The notes beneath the pieces are model-generated. The model ran no database searches, was not told the origin of the DNA, and worked only from the letters and a program-made list of their open reading frames with translations. A stretch of 64,000 bases of DNA from Ornithodoros turicata (Eukaryota > Arthropoda > Arachnida > Ixodida > Argasidae), in NCBI RefSeq assembly GCF_037126465.1, contig NC_088207.1, forward strand, positions 44,514,143 to 44,578,142, in the 5' to 3' direction. The translations under genes and the position numbers were made by a program. This document shows positions 13,026 to 23,932 of this stretch, in pieces (position 1 is the first letter of the stretch; every line of letters starts with the position of its first letter).

Positions 13026-13279
13026 CACACTTAAAAACATAACTTCACCACATAGCCATGCAACCACTATCCCGAATGACATCGTTATGCCCCCTGATTG
13101 GTTAAAAACGGGAGGGGTACGCCTTTCTTTTTCTTTTCTTTTTCTTTTTTTGGACACTTATGCAGTTCCAAAAAAGGCGTACGCCCAGCGCTTTCTCCAA
13201 ATCGGGGGTGATAAAGGTATCATTTTGTGCAATGGTTGGCCTTCACCGTGCTATGTGGTGAAGTTGTGTTTTTAGAGTG
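13026..13279. mobile_element. Palindromic MITE, hairpin family copy 4
   Basis: It starts CACACTTAAAAACATAACTTC and ends GTTGTGTTTTTAGAGTG, with TA immediately outside both ends (13024-13025 and 13280-13281), as expected for Tc1/mariner-type TA target duplication. A CTTTT microsatellite has expanded near the centre, between GGTACGCC and GGCGTACGCC. Confidence 0.8.
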
Positions 13280-13871
13280 TATACAACGAGATAGAGAGGG
13301 TAATAGAGAGACAAACCGGCAGCCATATTTGAAGCCACCCTGGATGGCGCCATGTTGACCTCACCTTGCCTTGTTTGCAAATGGCGGACATTCGGGACTC
13401 ATGCGGTGAACGTCTTTGCGCGCGTATACGCTTCGAAATTCCGTGGCATTTATTGGTTCCGTAATGCCGCCAACAATTTTTCCCAAGCCTACGGAAAAGA
13501 TATACTATCACAGTCACATAAGCAAACAGTGTGATAGCGAGATGTACGAATAAGACCATCAGAGAAATCATTGAGGCCGAAAAGATGGCGAAATTTGGAA
13601 CGTCGTGTGTCACCACCCCGTCTTTGGCACTCTCTGATAAGGAACCGGCTTTATAGCGAATTCAGCTGTGGCTCGAGCGTGCATGTTCCACGGCCGCTTC
13701 AACCCAACTCGTGTTTCATTGGTCCTTCGGAATTCGTTCTTCGTTCGTTTTTGCCTTGACAGAAGGAGTGCGAGAGAGAAAGGAAAGGGTCGCCTACAGG
13801 AATCAAAGCTTGGAGCCTCGCCAAGGCGGTTGCGCGCTCTATTCCCTCCTTTTAAAAAAAAAAAATTATAT

Positions 13872-14136
13872 GTTAGCGCCGCGAAGCAACTGTGGCTATG
13901 AGCGGCGTACAGACGTGGACAAATGGAGAGAGGACAGCAGGAAGGAGTGGGGGACAGGGGGGTTATATGCGTCCTGGGCCGACTTCAGGGGGAACTGTGC
14001 CGACGTTCGTCTGGAAAGCCTTCGGAAAACCCAGGGAAAACCTCAGACAGCACAGCCGGTGACAGGATTCAAACCCCTGTCACCTCCCGGTCTCGGCGTG
14101 GAAAGCGATCATCCTAACCACTACCACGGGAGCTGA
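13872..14136 (-). mobile_element. tRNA-derived SINE copy, minus orientation, the cleanest in the window
   Basis: The minus strand reads head, body, tail. Head: a TGGTTAGGATG A-box-like segment and a GGTTTGAATCC B box at plus 14065-14075. Body: CTGAGGTTTTCCCTGGGTTT, then GTCGGCCCAGGACGC. 3' end: GTTGCTTCGCGGCGCTAAC. It is the reference for the other copies listed here. The tail region is an A run on the plus strand, not the expected T run, so the tail has been replaced or rearranged. Confidence 0.8.
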
Positions 14137-15163
14137 TCTATTCCCTCTCTATTTCGCTGAGTGTATACGGCAAACAGTTCCATCATGACTGCCATCTGCT
14201 TTTCGAGTGTAACATGTTCCAAAGTGCTTGGATAGAACTAAACCACCGCAAACCTGTTCCCAAGCCCCGTGGATATAATATTTAAACATTTACTTCCAAA
14301 GCAGACGCGGACAACGATGTCATCCGTGCGTCCTCTTCGCGGAGCGTGTTGAATACGCTCAAAAGCGTGAGAAATATTGTCACAGAGTACATAATTACGC
14401 ATCCGAACAATTAAGAAAATCCTTTTCCGTAACGCAACTCGCCGGATACAGCACGTTTCCGCGCAGATGGAGCTTGCGAAAGAACACATGCCAATCGATT
14501 GGCTCCGCAGAAGCGTTCCGCGGGAAGCCACTTTGAGGAGCAGCCTGTTCGGCATTTACCCAGGAGTAGCTACAGACTCAAATTCGCATTTTGCACAATC
14601 CCGCACTTTTTTATATACGCGCGGGGCCTCGAAGCACAGGAGCTTATTCTGATCACGACTGCCGGAAATAATGTATTCATTGAACGTTGTGGGGCTAAAG
14701 TAGCGCATTTTTGTCGGGCTACAAATGAAGAAGGCTGAAGCTGAAATGAGACTGGATATACTTCACAATTTAACGGAGACCGCGCTTATTAGAACAGTAC
14801 TGTATATGGCTTCACCCACTACATCATAATTACTTATTTGTTATTGTTGTTGTATATGGCTTCACAGATGCGATAAGTAATTATGTTTGGCGTATATAGG
14901 AGGTAAATGAAGTCTCATTCCCGTCTCATTGTGCTTCGTTCTTTTTTCTTTGTACACCGTGGCTGCAAATAGAATGTAGAGCATGACAGGTCGAAAAGGC
15001 AAGTATAGCTGTACGCTTTGAATGAGTGATATAATCATGAGGGTAAGGCAGCTTGATCTATTTGATTTTCATTTAATTTTTTCCTTTCCATTTTTTCCAA
15101 TTTTTTTTATAGAATGCCCATTAACAGCACAAAGGCCTACTTAAATTGCGCAATAACAATTCC
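14137..15163. other. Intergenic, nothing recognised
   Basis: Short duplicated phrase TTGTTGTATATGGCTTCAC / TGTATATGGCTTCACCCAC near 14800-14870. Otherwise nothing. Confidence 0.45.
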
Positions 15164-15753
15164 ATAAACGCACTATATACAGGACTCATAACAGATAAAA
15201 ATCTCATTGTGAATTAGATTATGTAACATTAATCTAAAATTCCTGAAAGCAGAAAAAAAATATCAATTTCTACGTCTGCAGCACTATTGCGCGTTTTCTG
15301 TATAGACGATCAACCGGTCTAAGACGAGCATACTTCGAAGACGGAAGGGTGTCGAAAGCGCCTCATATGGGAGTATTAAAACTGAGCGATTCAACAAAAT
15401 TTTGGGCAATTCAAAATTTCGTGCACAGGTTCATACAAAAATATGAGATCGCATTTCTTGCGTCTGAGTTCCAAAGGATCCAAGTTGCATACTATTTGAT
15501 TGATTGAGCTTTTATTTTTGCACTGGTGCCTGCCAACGGCTAAGATAATACATATATATACTATAGACTATACGTCTATACAGGTCGTGTACACTATAGT
15601 AGGATTACAATACGGAATAATTGATGAGGAACGCACTGTACAGAGGACTTATAACATATAAAGATCTCATAGTGAATTAGATTATGTAACATTAATCTAA
15701 AATTCTTGAAAGTAGAAAAAAATATCAATTTCTACGTCTGCAGCACTATTGCA
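15164..15753 (+). repeat. Direct repeats of about 110 bp, 460 bp apart
   Basis: Units at 15181-15293 and 15643-15752 share GTGAATTAGATTATGTAACA, TTAATCTAAAATTC and ATATCAATTTCTACGTCTGC AGCACTATTGC. The 350 bp between them include TGCACTGGTGCCTGCCAACG and are not repeated here. The duplicated ends could be long terminal direct repeats of a small element or a local duplication. Confidence 0.7.
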
Positions 15754-15764
15754 CCTTATTTCAA

Positions 15765-15850
15765 TTGCCTTGATTTCAATGTTCTCACACGTTAAAGGTA
15801 AATTACTAACTCGATAAATTAGATTAAAAGTCTTCAAAGTATATTTTCAA
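15765..15850 (+). repeat. Dispersed repeat, copy 1 of 2
   Basis: TTCAATGTTCTCACACGTTA ... TAAAAGTCTTCAAAGTA matches 18828-18912 (TCTCAATGTTCTCACATGTT ... TTTAAAGTCTTCAAAGTAAA). It follows directly after the direct-repeat unit ending at 15753. Confidence 0.55.
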
Positions 15851-15853
15851 GAG

Positions 15854-17652
15854 GTCGTTGTTGTTTGACGAGGAGGGATTGAAAAAAAAAAAAAGAAGAA
15901 AAACTCACTGTGAAACTCAAAAAGAAGAACGCAAGAAATTTGCAATAACAGTTCATTTATAGTTTGTCCAAAAATTATTACCCAATGGTACGATATCACC
16001 ACGACGGATTGAGCGTCGAAGGATTCGCTTTTAGCAGAACTCTAAAGAGCTTTCTCATTGATGAACAATACTGGCGCCCTAAATCTGCGTATAAACTATA
16101 TTTCATAGCGACGTGCGACAGAAGAGCCATACTTCAACAAGCTGTTTCCGCGTATAAAATACCGTCGAAGATGGCAGTTCGGTGTAATATGCTCCTATAG
16201 GTGACAAAACCGGTGATATTCGTTCGAGTTCTATATAGTACGAAATGTTCGGTCTCTGCGTTACGATGAGAAGCAAGAACACACACGCATACAAGTTAGT
16301 TTTCTCCAACAACGATGGCTGATACGCGTGTCGTCATAAGGTGAAGAGAACTTAGCGCGACAGTTGAATTATTAGCAGTACTCGAAACACTGGAAATCCA
16401 TTATAGCACAATAGCGGTAGCATAAAGCTTGGAGCATACAAAATGCCAGTAATGAGTAAGCTAATAAAAACAAAATGTAACTAAGTTACAGTTAGCCTGC
16501 AAAAATAGTGACAGTTACTTTTTTGAAATGCATCTATAATCTCGTCCGTCAACTACATGCGCCGTTGGAGATAATGAGACGGGCCAGGAGAAATACTGCA
16601 GCTCCACCATGCGCCATCAATAGGGGAGCGCACTTTCTGCCGCAGCGGCCAGTCGTATAACAGCCAATACGGAAGCAGCGTGAGTGTGGCGGAAGTACAT
16701 TGTCTAGCGCAGGAGGGAGCGCGACCTTCCTGTGTCCAGCCATCCTATGATGCGGCGCAGTAATATTTTTTAGAGCTGACGGACTAGATTTCTTGTTTAG
16801 TTATACAGCCACGGTTACCGCGAAAAAGAGAAAGAAAGGCCGACTATGCGTAACTCTTAAAAAAGTTGTTTTCACACTTCACTGTTCCAGCATACCGTGT
16901 TATAAACAGAGAATTTTCCATGGGCGCTAACAGCACGGTGGGAATTAGTCTCTAAGGCCGTCCTGGCTGCATGCGTATGAGATGACAAAATTCGTGGAAT
17001 TCCTGGATGGGAAAAGCGGCAAGGTATTTGAAGCCTCCACAAAGCGACGCTGGGGGCCGGCGCGTGGAAAATGGGTGTACCTCGAAATAAAGTGATCGAA
17101 ATCCCCGTTGCAGCAAATGAATGCGGAGTATATAACTGCGGAGTCGTCATAACTGCGACCAGCCTATCTCCGCGTATTTTAACCTTACATGTGGCTTTAC
17201 ATTTTAACTTTACAGACGCTAAAATGTGACTCCGACGACTTCGACAGAAATCGAAAACTCGTGAGGCTGAGAGGTTAAAAGGTGATATCGGATTTTTAAA
17301 CAACGGCATATCATCTTACACGAAGCAATCGAGCATTTTCTTTGTTTCGAGGCCGTGAATTTCGGGATCAGGAATTTCGCAACTGGGGAAAATCGAGGCC
17401 CTCCCTTTGGAAAATATTGCGGTACCTGAGTAGCTTGGTTACACTTTACAGTTATTTTAACCAAAAGCGGTAACTAGTTGCCGTTATAAGTTACTTGTAA
17501 GTTACTGCTAAATGCTGACGTTCTTATTGGTTGGGGATTCGCTGCCGTGGAGTCGGTCCGTGTATACCTTCTCCAACATGAACCTTAACGATGAACCCGA
17601 TAAGCTACATTCTAAACAATCACTTTTGGGGGAATCCGTGCAGTCGGCCTTA
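15854..17652. other. Intergenic, nothing coding recognised
   Basis: Contains TTACAGTTA / GGTAACTAGTT words near 16480 and 17440-17510 that resemble decayed repeats. The minus frame 16872-17309 (145 codons) has no recognisable domain. Confidence 0.45.
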
Positions 17653-17901
17653 CACTCTTAAAAATGAACTTCACCGCATAGCACGCTCTTAGCCAACTAT
17701 AATCTCAAATGATATCGTTATCTGCTCCGATTTGTTGAAAACGGGAGGCGTACGCCTTTTCTGTGACAATTATGAGCAGCATAAGTGTCACAAAAAAGGC
17801 GTACGCCTCCCGTTTTCAACAGATCGGGGCAGATAACGATATCACTCGAGATGATGGTTGGCTAAGAGCGTGCTATGCGGTGAAGTTCATTTTTAAGAGT
17901 G
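17653..17901. mobile_element. Palindromic MITE, hairpin family, best-preserved copy
   Basis: This 249-bp element is bounded by TA on both sides (17651-17652, 17902-17903). Its arms of about 115 bases are almost perfect complements from CACTCTTAAAAATGAACTTC through GGGAGGCGTACGCC and GTGACA to a loop of about 17 bases. It has no coding capacity. The termini and TA duplication indicate a non-autonomous Tc1/mariner-superfamily element (inference). Confidence 0.85.
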
Positions 17902-17941
17902 TAGAACTGCCTTCATTATTTACTCACTTCATCATTCCCCA

Positions 17942-18254
17942 CACTCTTAGAAAAAAGGGTGGAGCAATTACACCCTTTAGGAGGTAATAGTTGTCGCATA
18001 TGTTGTGCCTAAAAGATTGCAAAGTTCTACCTACTACCTCATTCTCAAAACAGAACTTCACCGCATAGCACGTTGTCCGCCAACAATTGCCACGAATGAT
18101 AGGGTTCTTCGATGAGCGAGGGGGCGTACGCCTTTCTGTAGCAATTTGGATATATGATAATTTCTTTTACCACCCTTTTACATCCTTTATCAGACCCTAG
18201 GTGGTAAGTATAGAAATTACCACCTTTTTCACACATTTTTTTTTCCTTAGAGTG
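17942..18254. mobile_element. Second inverted-repeat MITE type carrying a nested half-copy of the hairpin family
   Basis: The outer ends are CACTCTTAGAAAAAAGGGTG (17942) and the inverted CACACATTTTTTTTTCCTTAGAGTG-type end (to 18254); AGGTGGTA / TACCACC blocks lie within the arms. Inside, 18041-18164 is the left half only of the CACTCTTAAAAA hairpin family (CAGAACTTCACCGCATAGCA ... GGGGCGTACGCC ... GATATATGATAA). The outer element is therefore interrupted by, or recombined with, a truncated second element. Confidence 0.65.
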
Positions 18255-18473
18255 CAGTGTGCCCCGGGATAGCGAGCCACAAATTAAATGGATAATTTCC
18301 AACTCATGGTCACTACATTACTTTGTTGTTGTTAGAACTGCCATCTAAGCATCATTTCAGTTCATACGGAACACTAAGATACATCGCGTGAGCAGCGGAC
18401 GTTCGATATACCCGGGGGAAAACCACCTTTGCAATTAAAATGTTATTTTTTCCTTTTGTCTTTGCCTTTACAG

Positions 18474-18565
18474 AGCGGCGCACTTAGTGACTCCCGCGGG
18501 ACGATTTCATCGGGAACTGTGCCGATGGTTGCTTAGAAGGACCCGCGGAAAGGCCTGTACGAAAA
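18474..18565 (-). mobile_element. Degenerate SINE fragment, minus orientation
   Basis: It shows GAGCGGCGCACTTAG followed by GGGAACTGTGCCGATGGTTG. These align with the body of the family but carry a large internal deletion. No B box is present. Confidence 0.5.
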
Positions 18566-18827
18566 ACCGTAAACATCGTAGCTTTTTAACGATCTTTAAG
18601 CAAGCGCATAATGTTATGGGCTAAATAAATATACTAGCCGTTCCTGGCTGACCTTTGCTTTTTTTTTTTCTATTCTTAATAAACATATCCCTTCCCCCTT
18701 TCTTCGCTTCAAAAAAAAAAAAGAAAGAAAAAGCGCGCTTCCTTCACGGTGCTGGACAGATATTGTATGATACGACAGATATATCTTGCGGATATTTGAT
18801 AACATCAGTTTTCCCACAAGGATCAGT

Positions 18828-18912
18828 GCCTTGATCTCAATGTTCTCACATGTTATAGTTAACTGCCTAAAAGTAACTGGCTAGATTTAAAGTCTTCAAA
18901 GTAAATTCTACG
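18828..18912 (+). repeat. Dispersed repeat, copy 2 of 2
   Basis: Second copy of the repeat at 15765. Both share the spaced words AATGTTCTCACA and GTCTTCAAAGTA. No function visible. Confidence 0.55.
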
Positions 18913-19063
18913 CTCATAACGACGTGGACTTCTCCAACGCAAAGAACCCTCGTCATTTTCTAAATTTCATTTTTATACTTTACTAAGCACGCAGCGTTCG
19001 CCTATGCAAACTGAACAGCCCTCCCCTCCCCCCCTTCTTTACAGCAGCCACCGTACGCAACGT

Positions 19064-19525
19064 GCAGTGCCAACGCCACCTAGATACACAAGGCCTGCTT
19101 ACACCTCCTCTCCCTGCCTCTCCGTGCCTCCTCTCCCTCCTTCGCTACGCAGACGTATAAAGTCAGAATTCGTCTGCTACTGCGTGTCGCCGTTCTGCGA
19201 ATTCAACAACTCGCAAATGATCGCAGCTAACTTGGAACCCGTAGACCTGAATCTGTAGACAAAAAGTGCGACACGCTTTCCAGAAAATCACTCTGGAGAA
19301 ATATATGCGACTGTTTTCCGCTTTATTTTATAGATTTCCCATTTAGTAAGCGGGGACCTTCAATCACAACCCGCAGGCGACGTTGGTTCGTCTCCATGGC
19401 TACGACCGCTGAAAGCACGTTCGTGATTGGCTACCGCCATTGAAAACACGATCCCGATTGGCTGACTCTTAGTTGTTACGTCACTTCGACGAGCAAGCAG
19501 GCTATCTAGGTGGTGTTGGCAGTGC
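19064..19525. mobile_element. Non-autonomous DNA transposon with 22-bp terminal inverted repeats
   Basis: The left end GCAGTGCCAACGCCACCTAG (19064) and the right end, whose reverse complement reads GCACTGCCAACACCACCTAG (19525), match over about 22 bp. The 462-bp body contains GAATTCGTCTGCTACTGCG and a CGACCGCTGAAAGCACGTTC segment also found at 47.3 kb. There is no transposase frame. Confidence 0.7.
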
Positions 19526-20147
19526 CCTTCTAACGAGCAATCTCCGCGTAGTCGGTGCATGAAGGAAATATGAGTTTATGCCGACTGGTCGACCCATAAA
19601 ACTACTTTCCTTTCCGGACCGCCGATATAGGCGGAAATAGTTGTTGCCGGACGAGTCGCCGGACGCGTGGGTCACCTGGAAGCTTCGCTGCACGAAGACG
19701 CCAGGGACCAAACAGAAAGTGGCTATGATCTGCTCACCTCACAAGTTGATCACGAGTGGAAGCGTTTTCTCTCCTGGCTTCGTCCGAGATACTACTGACC
19801 ACTAATAGTTGATTGCAGACACCATATCATTCGTAGACGCGTTCTAAATAAACTATTTAAAAACTAATAATAGTTGATTGATTGATCGGAGGAGAAATAA
19901 TAATAATAATAAACTTTATTCACCACTCTCGTGGATGGGAGTTGGGACAAAATCTTCGACGCACTACGAAATATAACGGTACATAAAAGAGAAAAAGGAG
20001 TAAATAGGGGGGGGGGGGCAATTACTCCCCGTTTTAACTGCCTGACCACGAATTTTACTCCCCCAGCAATGCGAACTGTCCCCTAAACTTCGCATAAACG
20101 CCAGTGCATTTAGTCCCTAGCGGGACTAATTATTGGAGCAGAAGATA

Positions 20148-20392
20148 TAGTAAAATCTTTTTTTTTTTCGCGAGCCCTTAATTTTCGCGAGCTTTATCGG
20201 CACGCGAAAATTTCAAAACAGACAAGGATGAGCACTGCGCAGACAAACCTTACGCGTAACATCACGGTACCATTATTATTAAGGATGAGCTCGAGCGGAT
20301 TGAAGATTTCGCGAAATTTAGTGGTCGCGAATATATCCCTGTTACTCGATTCGCGAAAATTTAGGGCCGCGAAATTAATGAGTTTTACAGTA
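20148..20392. mobile_element. Inverted-repeat element with TCGCGA-rich arms
   Basis: The left arm (TAGTAAAATC ... CCTTAATTTTCGCGAGC) and the right arm (TTCGCGAAAATTTAGGGCCG ... TTAATGAGTTTTACAGTA) are imperfect reverse complements, with further CGCGAA blocks between them. It looks like a common type of metazoan MITE. Superfamily not assigned. Confidence 0.6.
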
Positions 20393-21581
20393 GTCTCCAA
20401 AAAGGAATAAAATTTGTACTTCCCTTTTTCTTAGAGTATATAGGTATACGTACTTATATGACGCGCGAAAAATCTACAACCTTATTCTCCTCGCCTTCAT
20501 GCGTCACATATGCATGGTGTCCGCCCTAACTATGCCCAGAATTTTTTTAAAATAAGGAATTGCTTTTTTTTTGTTGTTGTTGCAATAAATGACAATATAT
20601 CCTAGGTCAAGTGGGCCACGATGTGGCCACACTTGCAAACCTCTTGGGGCGTTGTCCCGTTAACTTGGACTTTTCTTAATCATGAAAGATAAAACTTTGG
20701 TGCAATGACAACATCTGTTCCTTGTGGTGCGCTGACGGCGTTGCCGTTTTCAAACACGGCGGGTTTGGATGTCATTTATGCCGTTTCTGCCGCTCCGCCA
20801 GAAACCCGCTTTCTCTCTTACCCACAAATGAGAGGGAGAAAGCAATGCATAACAGCATGCTGGAGCGATAAAAACGAGCTCCAAATCTGCCGTTCTTTTC
20901 TCTCTTTCTCTCTCTCTCTCTTTCGGAGGCAATTTCGTCGGCCTGGACCGTTTTTCCGAAAACGGACGGCGGCGGCATCAGCGCCAAAAGGAACAGACGT
21001 TTTCGAAAAGCCGAACTTCCCTCTTGCATACTTAAAAAGTTCACGAGTCAAAATTAATGAGGAGAGCGCCGCATCATCGTCTGCGTATATACGCGTGCTT
21101 TGGCTCAATCACATTTCCCTTCGCTTCACAACGTAAATTGCAGTGCCTGAATGAACAATTATAGGAAGAACGCGACATTTAAATGAGTTGTGACGCTTTG
21201 ATACACGTGGTTCGTTACGTCATCCGCGCATTGCACTACCTATACACGCCGGAGTATTGAGGAAAACGATAATTATTTTTCTATGCGTCGTACTTTGCGA
21301 GATACAAACTATCCAACACGCGCGCGCGTCAAGCTCCGCGACTTCAGAGGAGCGATGGCTCCGCCGCTATTCCCATTGGTACTCGTAAACACGTGACCTC
21401 TTCCGCGCTGTCTCCTTAGCGGAGACGGCTGCAATGCTGTCAGAGCTATAGGTTAGTTTCGGTACTCACGGTGCCGATTTTCTAGGTGTCCGTTACTCCC
21501 TCTGTGCTGGAATGTAAGTTCCCATCGATGTCAACACTTGTCTTTGACGCCTATCTTGCGTAACTTTAATAATGTGAACTA

Positions 21582-21969
21582 CACTCTTAAAAATGAGGGG
21601 GGGGGGGATAATGGCAGGATAGGCTCGCCGTTGTTGGCCTCACAGAAGTGGGCGTCGTCACGACTATAGCAAAAAACTAAAAATAAAAATAACACAAAAC
21701 ACAAAGAAAGGACAGACACTTAAAATTGAACTTCACCATATAGCACGCTCCTAGCCAACCATCATCCCGAGAGACATCGTTCTTTCCCCCATTTACTGAA
21801 AACGGGGAGGGGGGGGGGGGCGTACGCCACTTTCGTGGCATTATGCAGTTCATAGTAGCCACAAAAGTAGCGCACGCCTCCCGTTTTCATCAAATCAAGG
21901 TATAGAACGTGGTCATTCGAGAATCGGGATGATGGTGCTACAGGTGGGTGAAGCTCTGTCTTTAGAGTG
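21582..21969. mobile_element. Palindromic MITE, hairpin family, with an insertion near its left end
   Basis: TA lies outside both ends (21580-21581 and 21970-21971). The left terminus CACTCTTAAAAATGAG appears at 21582 and an equivalent terminus (CACTTAAAATTGAAC) again at 21717; the right end is TCTTTAGAGTG. The 135 bp between the two left ends hold a G-run, the segment GGCTCGCCGTTGTTGGCC and an A-rich tail, and look like a retroposed fragment inserted into the arm. Confidence 0.7.
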
Positions 21970-21971
21970 TA

Positions 21972-22917
21972 CTACTACTGCTACTTGCTGGGAGATTCAA
22001 ACAAAAAAAGCCTCTACCAAAAGCAGCTTGACCTCGAACTTGGGACGAAATGTCTTAGGACCACCCCCTTTAATCGTCACCAACACCCAAGCAATGATCG
22101 AAGTCGACGAAAATCCAACTTTCTTATCAACTGCGGTCCTTGAGTTCCCCTTCACTTTCTTTCTCTATCCTATATTTGCTCTAAATTATCTTCCGCAAGC
22201 ACGCGTATATATTCCGCAGCCACACTTACCCCTCATATTAGGAATAAACAGCAGGACAAACTAATTACGCAGCCGCTCATCGTCAGGCGTACAGATGCGA
22301 CAGAGTACAAGGGTAGCCCCCACGGACTTGACGGACGTCGCGAAACACCTGAGCGGTTCTCGAAGTAGATCAGCGACCTCGGCAGAGAAGTCGTCCGCGG
22401 CACAACCTGCTCCCGCGCCGGTGTCATTGACACGGCCATGCATGCTGCTGGCCTAACGGAACGGCGCCTTGTTGGTGCTCTCGGTCACTTTCTTTTGGGG
22501 AGTGCGGCCGAACAATAATAGTGTAGGCCTCGTTGTTGACGGGCGCAGGAAAGGATGCGGTAGCCCCCTATCGCAGGAAGGCCGCAGCGTCCGTTCTGCT
22601 GTTCAATGGGATGTGGCCGAACAGCCATCTGGTTATCTTGTGGCCTACAAAACTGCTCGCACTTTTTTTGTATTCGCGAGCTTTTGCTAGGCGCAAGTCC
22701 ACTTGTGGGTTTTCCTCAACCGACAGTTTTATTTTTTCTCTTGTCTAACTACGTGAAAGCGCGTTAATTTTGCGAGTGTAACGGCGGTCGTCGCTCACAG
22801 TGATGATATTGGCTTGCTGCTTGACGTTACGAGTTCAATCGTGTGACATTCTGAACGGTGCGAATTTTGTTCACCCGAGGGTTCCTTTTTAAGATGCGCT
22901 AAAAACTCATTATACGA
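21972..22917. other. Intergenic, locally GC-rich, no gene supported
   Basis: At 22261-22680 both strands carry short open frames in GC-rich DNA (for example minus 22261-22443). They could be a decayed exon or repeat, but no family is recognised and no splice-consistent neighbours were found. Confidence 0.35.
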
Positions 22918-23045
22918 TACACGGTATTCTCGACGTCCTTCACAGAAGACGACGCCTCTAACAGACTTTTACCACGCTTCCAAGTTACTGGTGTCCTAGT
23001 GCAGGTTCGACCCCGCTACCGTAGGATCAGAACACGTGGGGTGGG
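22918..23045 (+). repeat. Dispersed repeat with a tRNA-like feel, copy 2
   Basis: ACGTCCTTCACAGAAGACGA CGCCTCTAA, TACCACGCTTCCAAGTTACT, then AGGTTCGACCCCGCTACCGT and AGGATCAGAACACG match the 11.05-kb copy in order. Here the GGTTCGACCCC B-box-like sequence is better preserved. Confidence 0.55.
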
Positions 23046-23932
23046 AAACATTACCAAATGATCCACCGAGGCCGGTCCAACGTGCTCTACACTGTCAAGA
23101 TAATGGTAAGGAGAAAAAATAAAAAATAAAAAAAACTGTTCACAGCGGAGGGGAAGAAAGCAATAGAACGCGCGTTTCCTCAAATCTTAAAACCGTCGTT
23201 TTTAGTCCACGTTTATCTGATTGGTGCATATCATAAAAAAAAAAAAAAAAAACATGTATGTGAAAACTAAAAAAAAAAAAAAAAAACTGTCAACGAAACA
23301 AAAGCAAAAAGGTATACCCGCGAGATGCGCTTCCCACTCAACACGTATAGCGGATCGTAGTTCCAGCTCCGAAATCCGCGCCTGTTGTGTAGCTGCGGAG
23401 GAATTCAGAGGAGAACCTTGTCAAAGGAAGGAAGAACAGAAACCACGTGATTCGCGAAGGAAAAATTAATTAGTTGCGCGTCGCAGATCGATGGCGGCCG
23501 CCATCTTGGCCGCGTTGCGCCCTCTATACTACACGTCAGGACATCGATTCCGGCCCCTTGACGCCGACAGAGAGAGAGAGAGGGAGGGAGGAAGAAGACG
23601 GTAGTCGGTTACCAACATCTCTTTCTCCACAAACAGTACTAATCTCGTTCCGCGTGCGCGCATTAAATGTCAGTGTTGCAGAAAGACGAGCCTATAATAC
23701 AGTGATCGGAGTCGAATTACCTATATCTTACCTTATCGTTAGTCTAAGTGCGCGCAGTGTGTTTTACCTGTTGCCAATATTGTTTAAGTATTGTCTTTGA
23801 TGGATATTGTCAAATTTCGCGTAACTGCCTCAGTATCAACAAAAATACCGCTTGCCATCTTGCACGCGCTGATTTTGCTCCATCCGACTTGCGTGACCAC
23901 CTCCGTGGCAAACCGTGCATAACGCAATATCG

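Noticed and set aside
20705..21136. 143-codon plus-strand frame
   Set aside because: It contains a CT microsatellite translated as Ser/Leu/Phe repeats and has overlapping frames on the minus strand. No family features.
22261..22690. GC-rich short frames on both strands that look exon-like
   Set aside because: No recognisable protein and no neighbouring exons that join in frame; left as unexplained rather than called a gene.
23221..23330. A-run-rich stretch considered as a processed pseudogene tail
   Set aside because: No gene-like sequence precedes it; simple A-rich repeats explain it.
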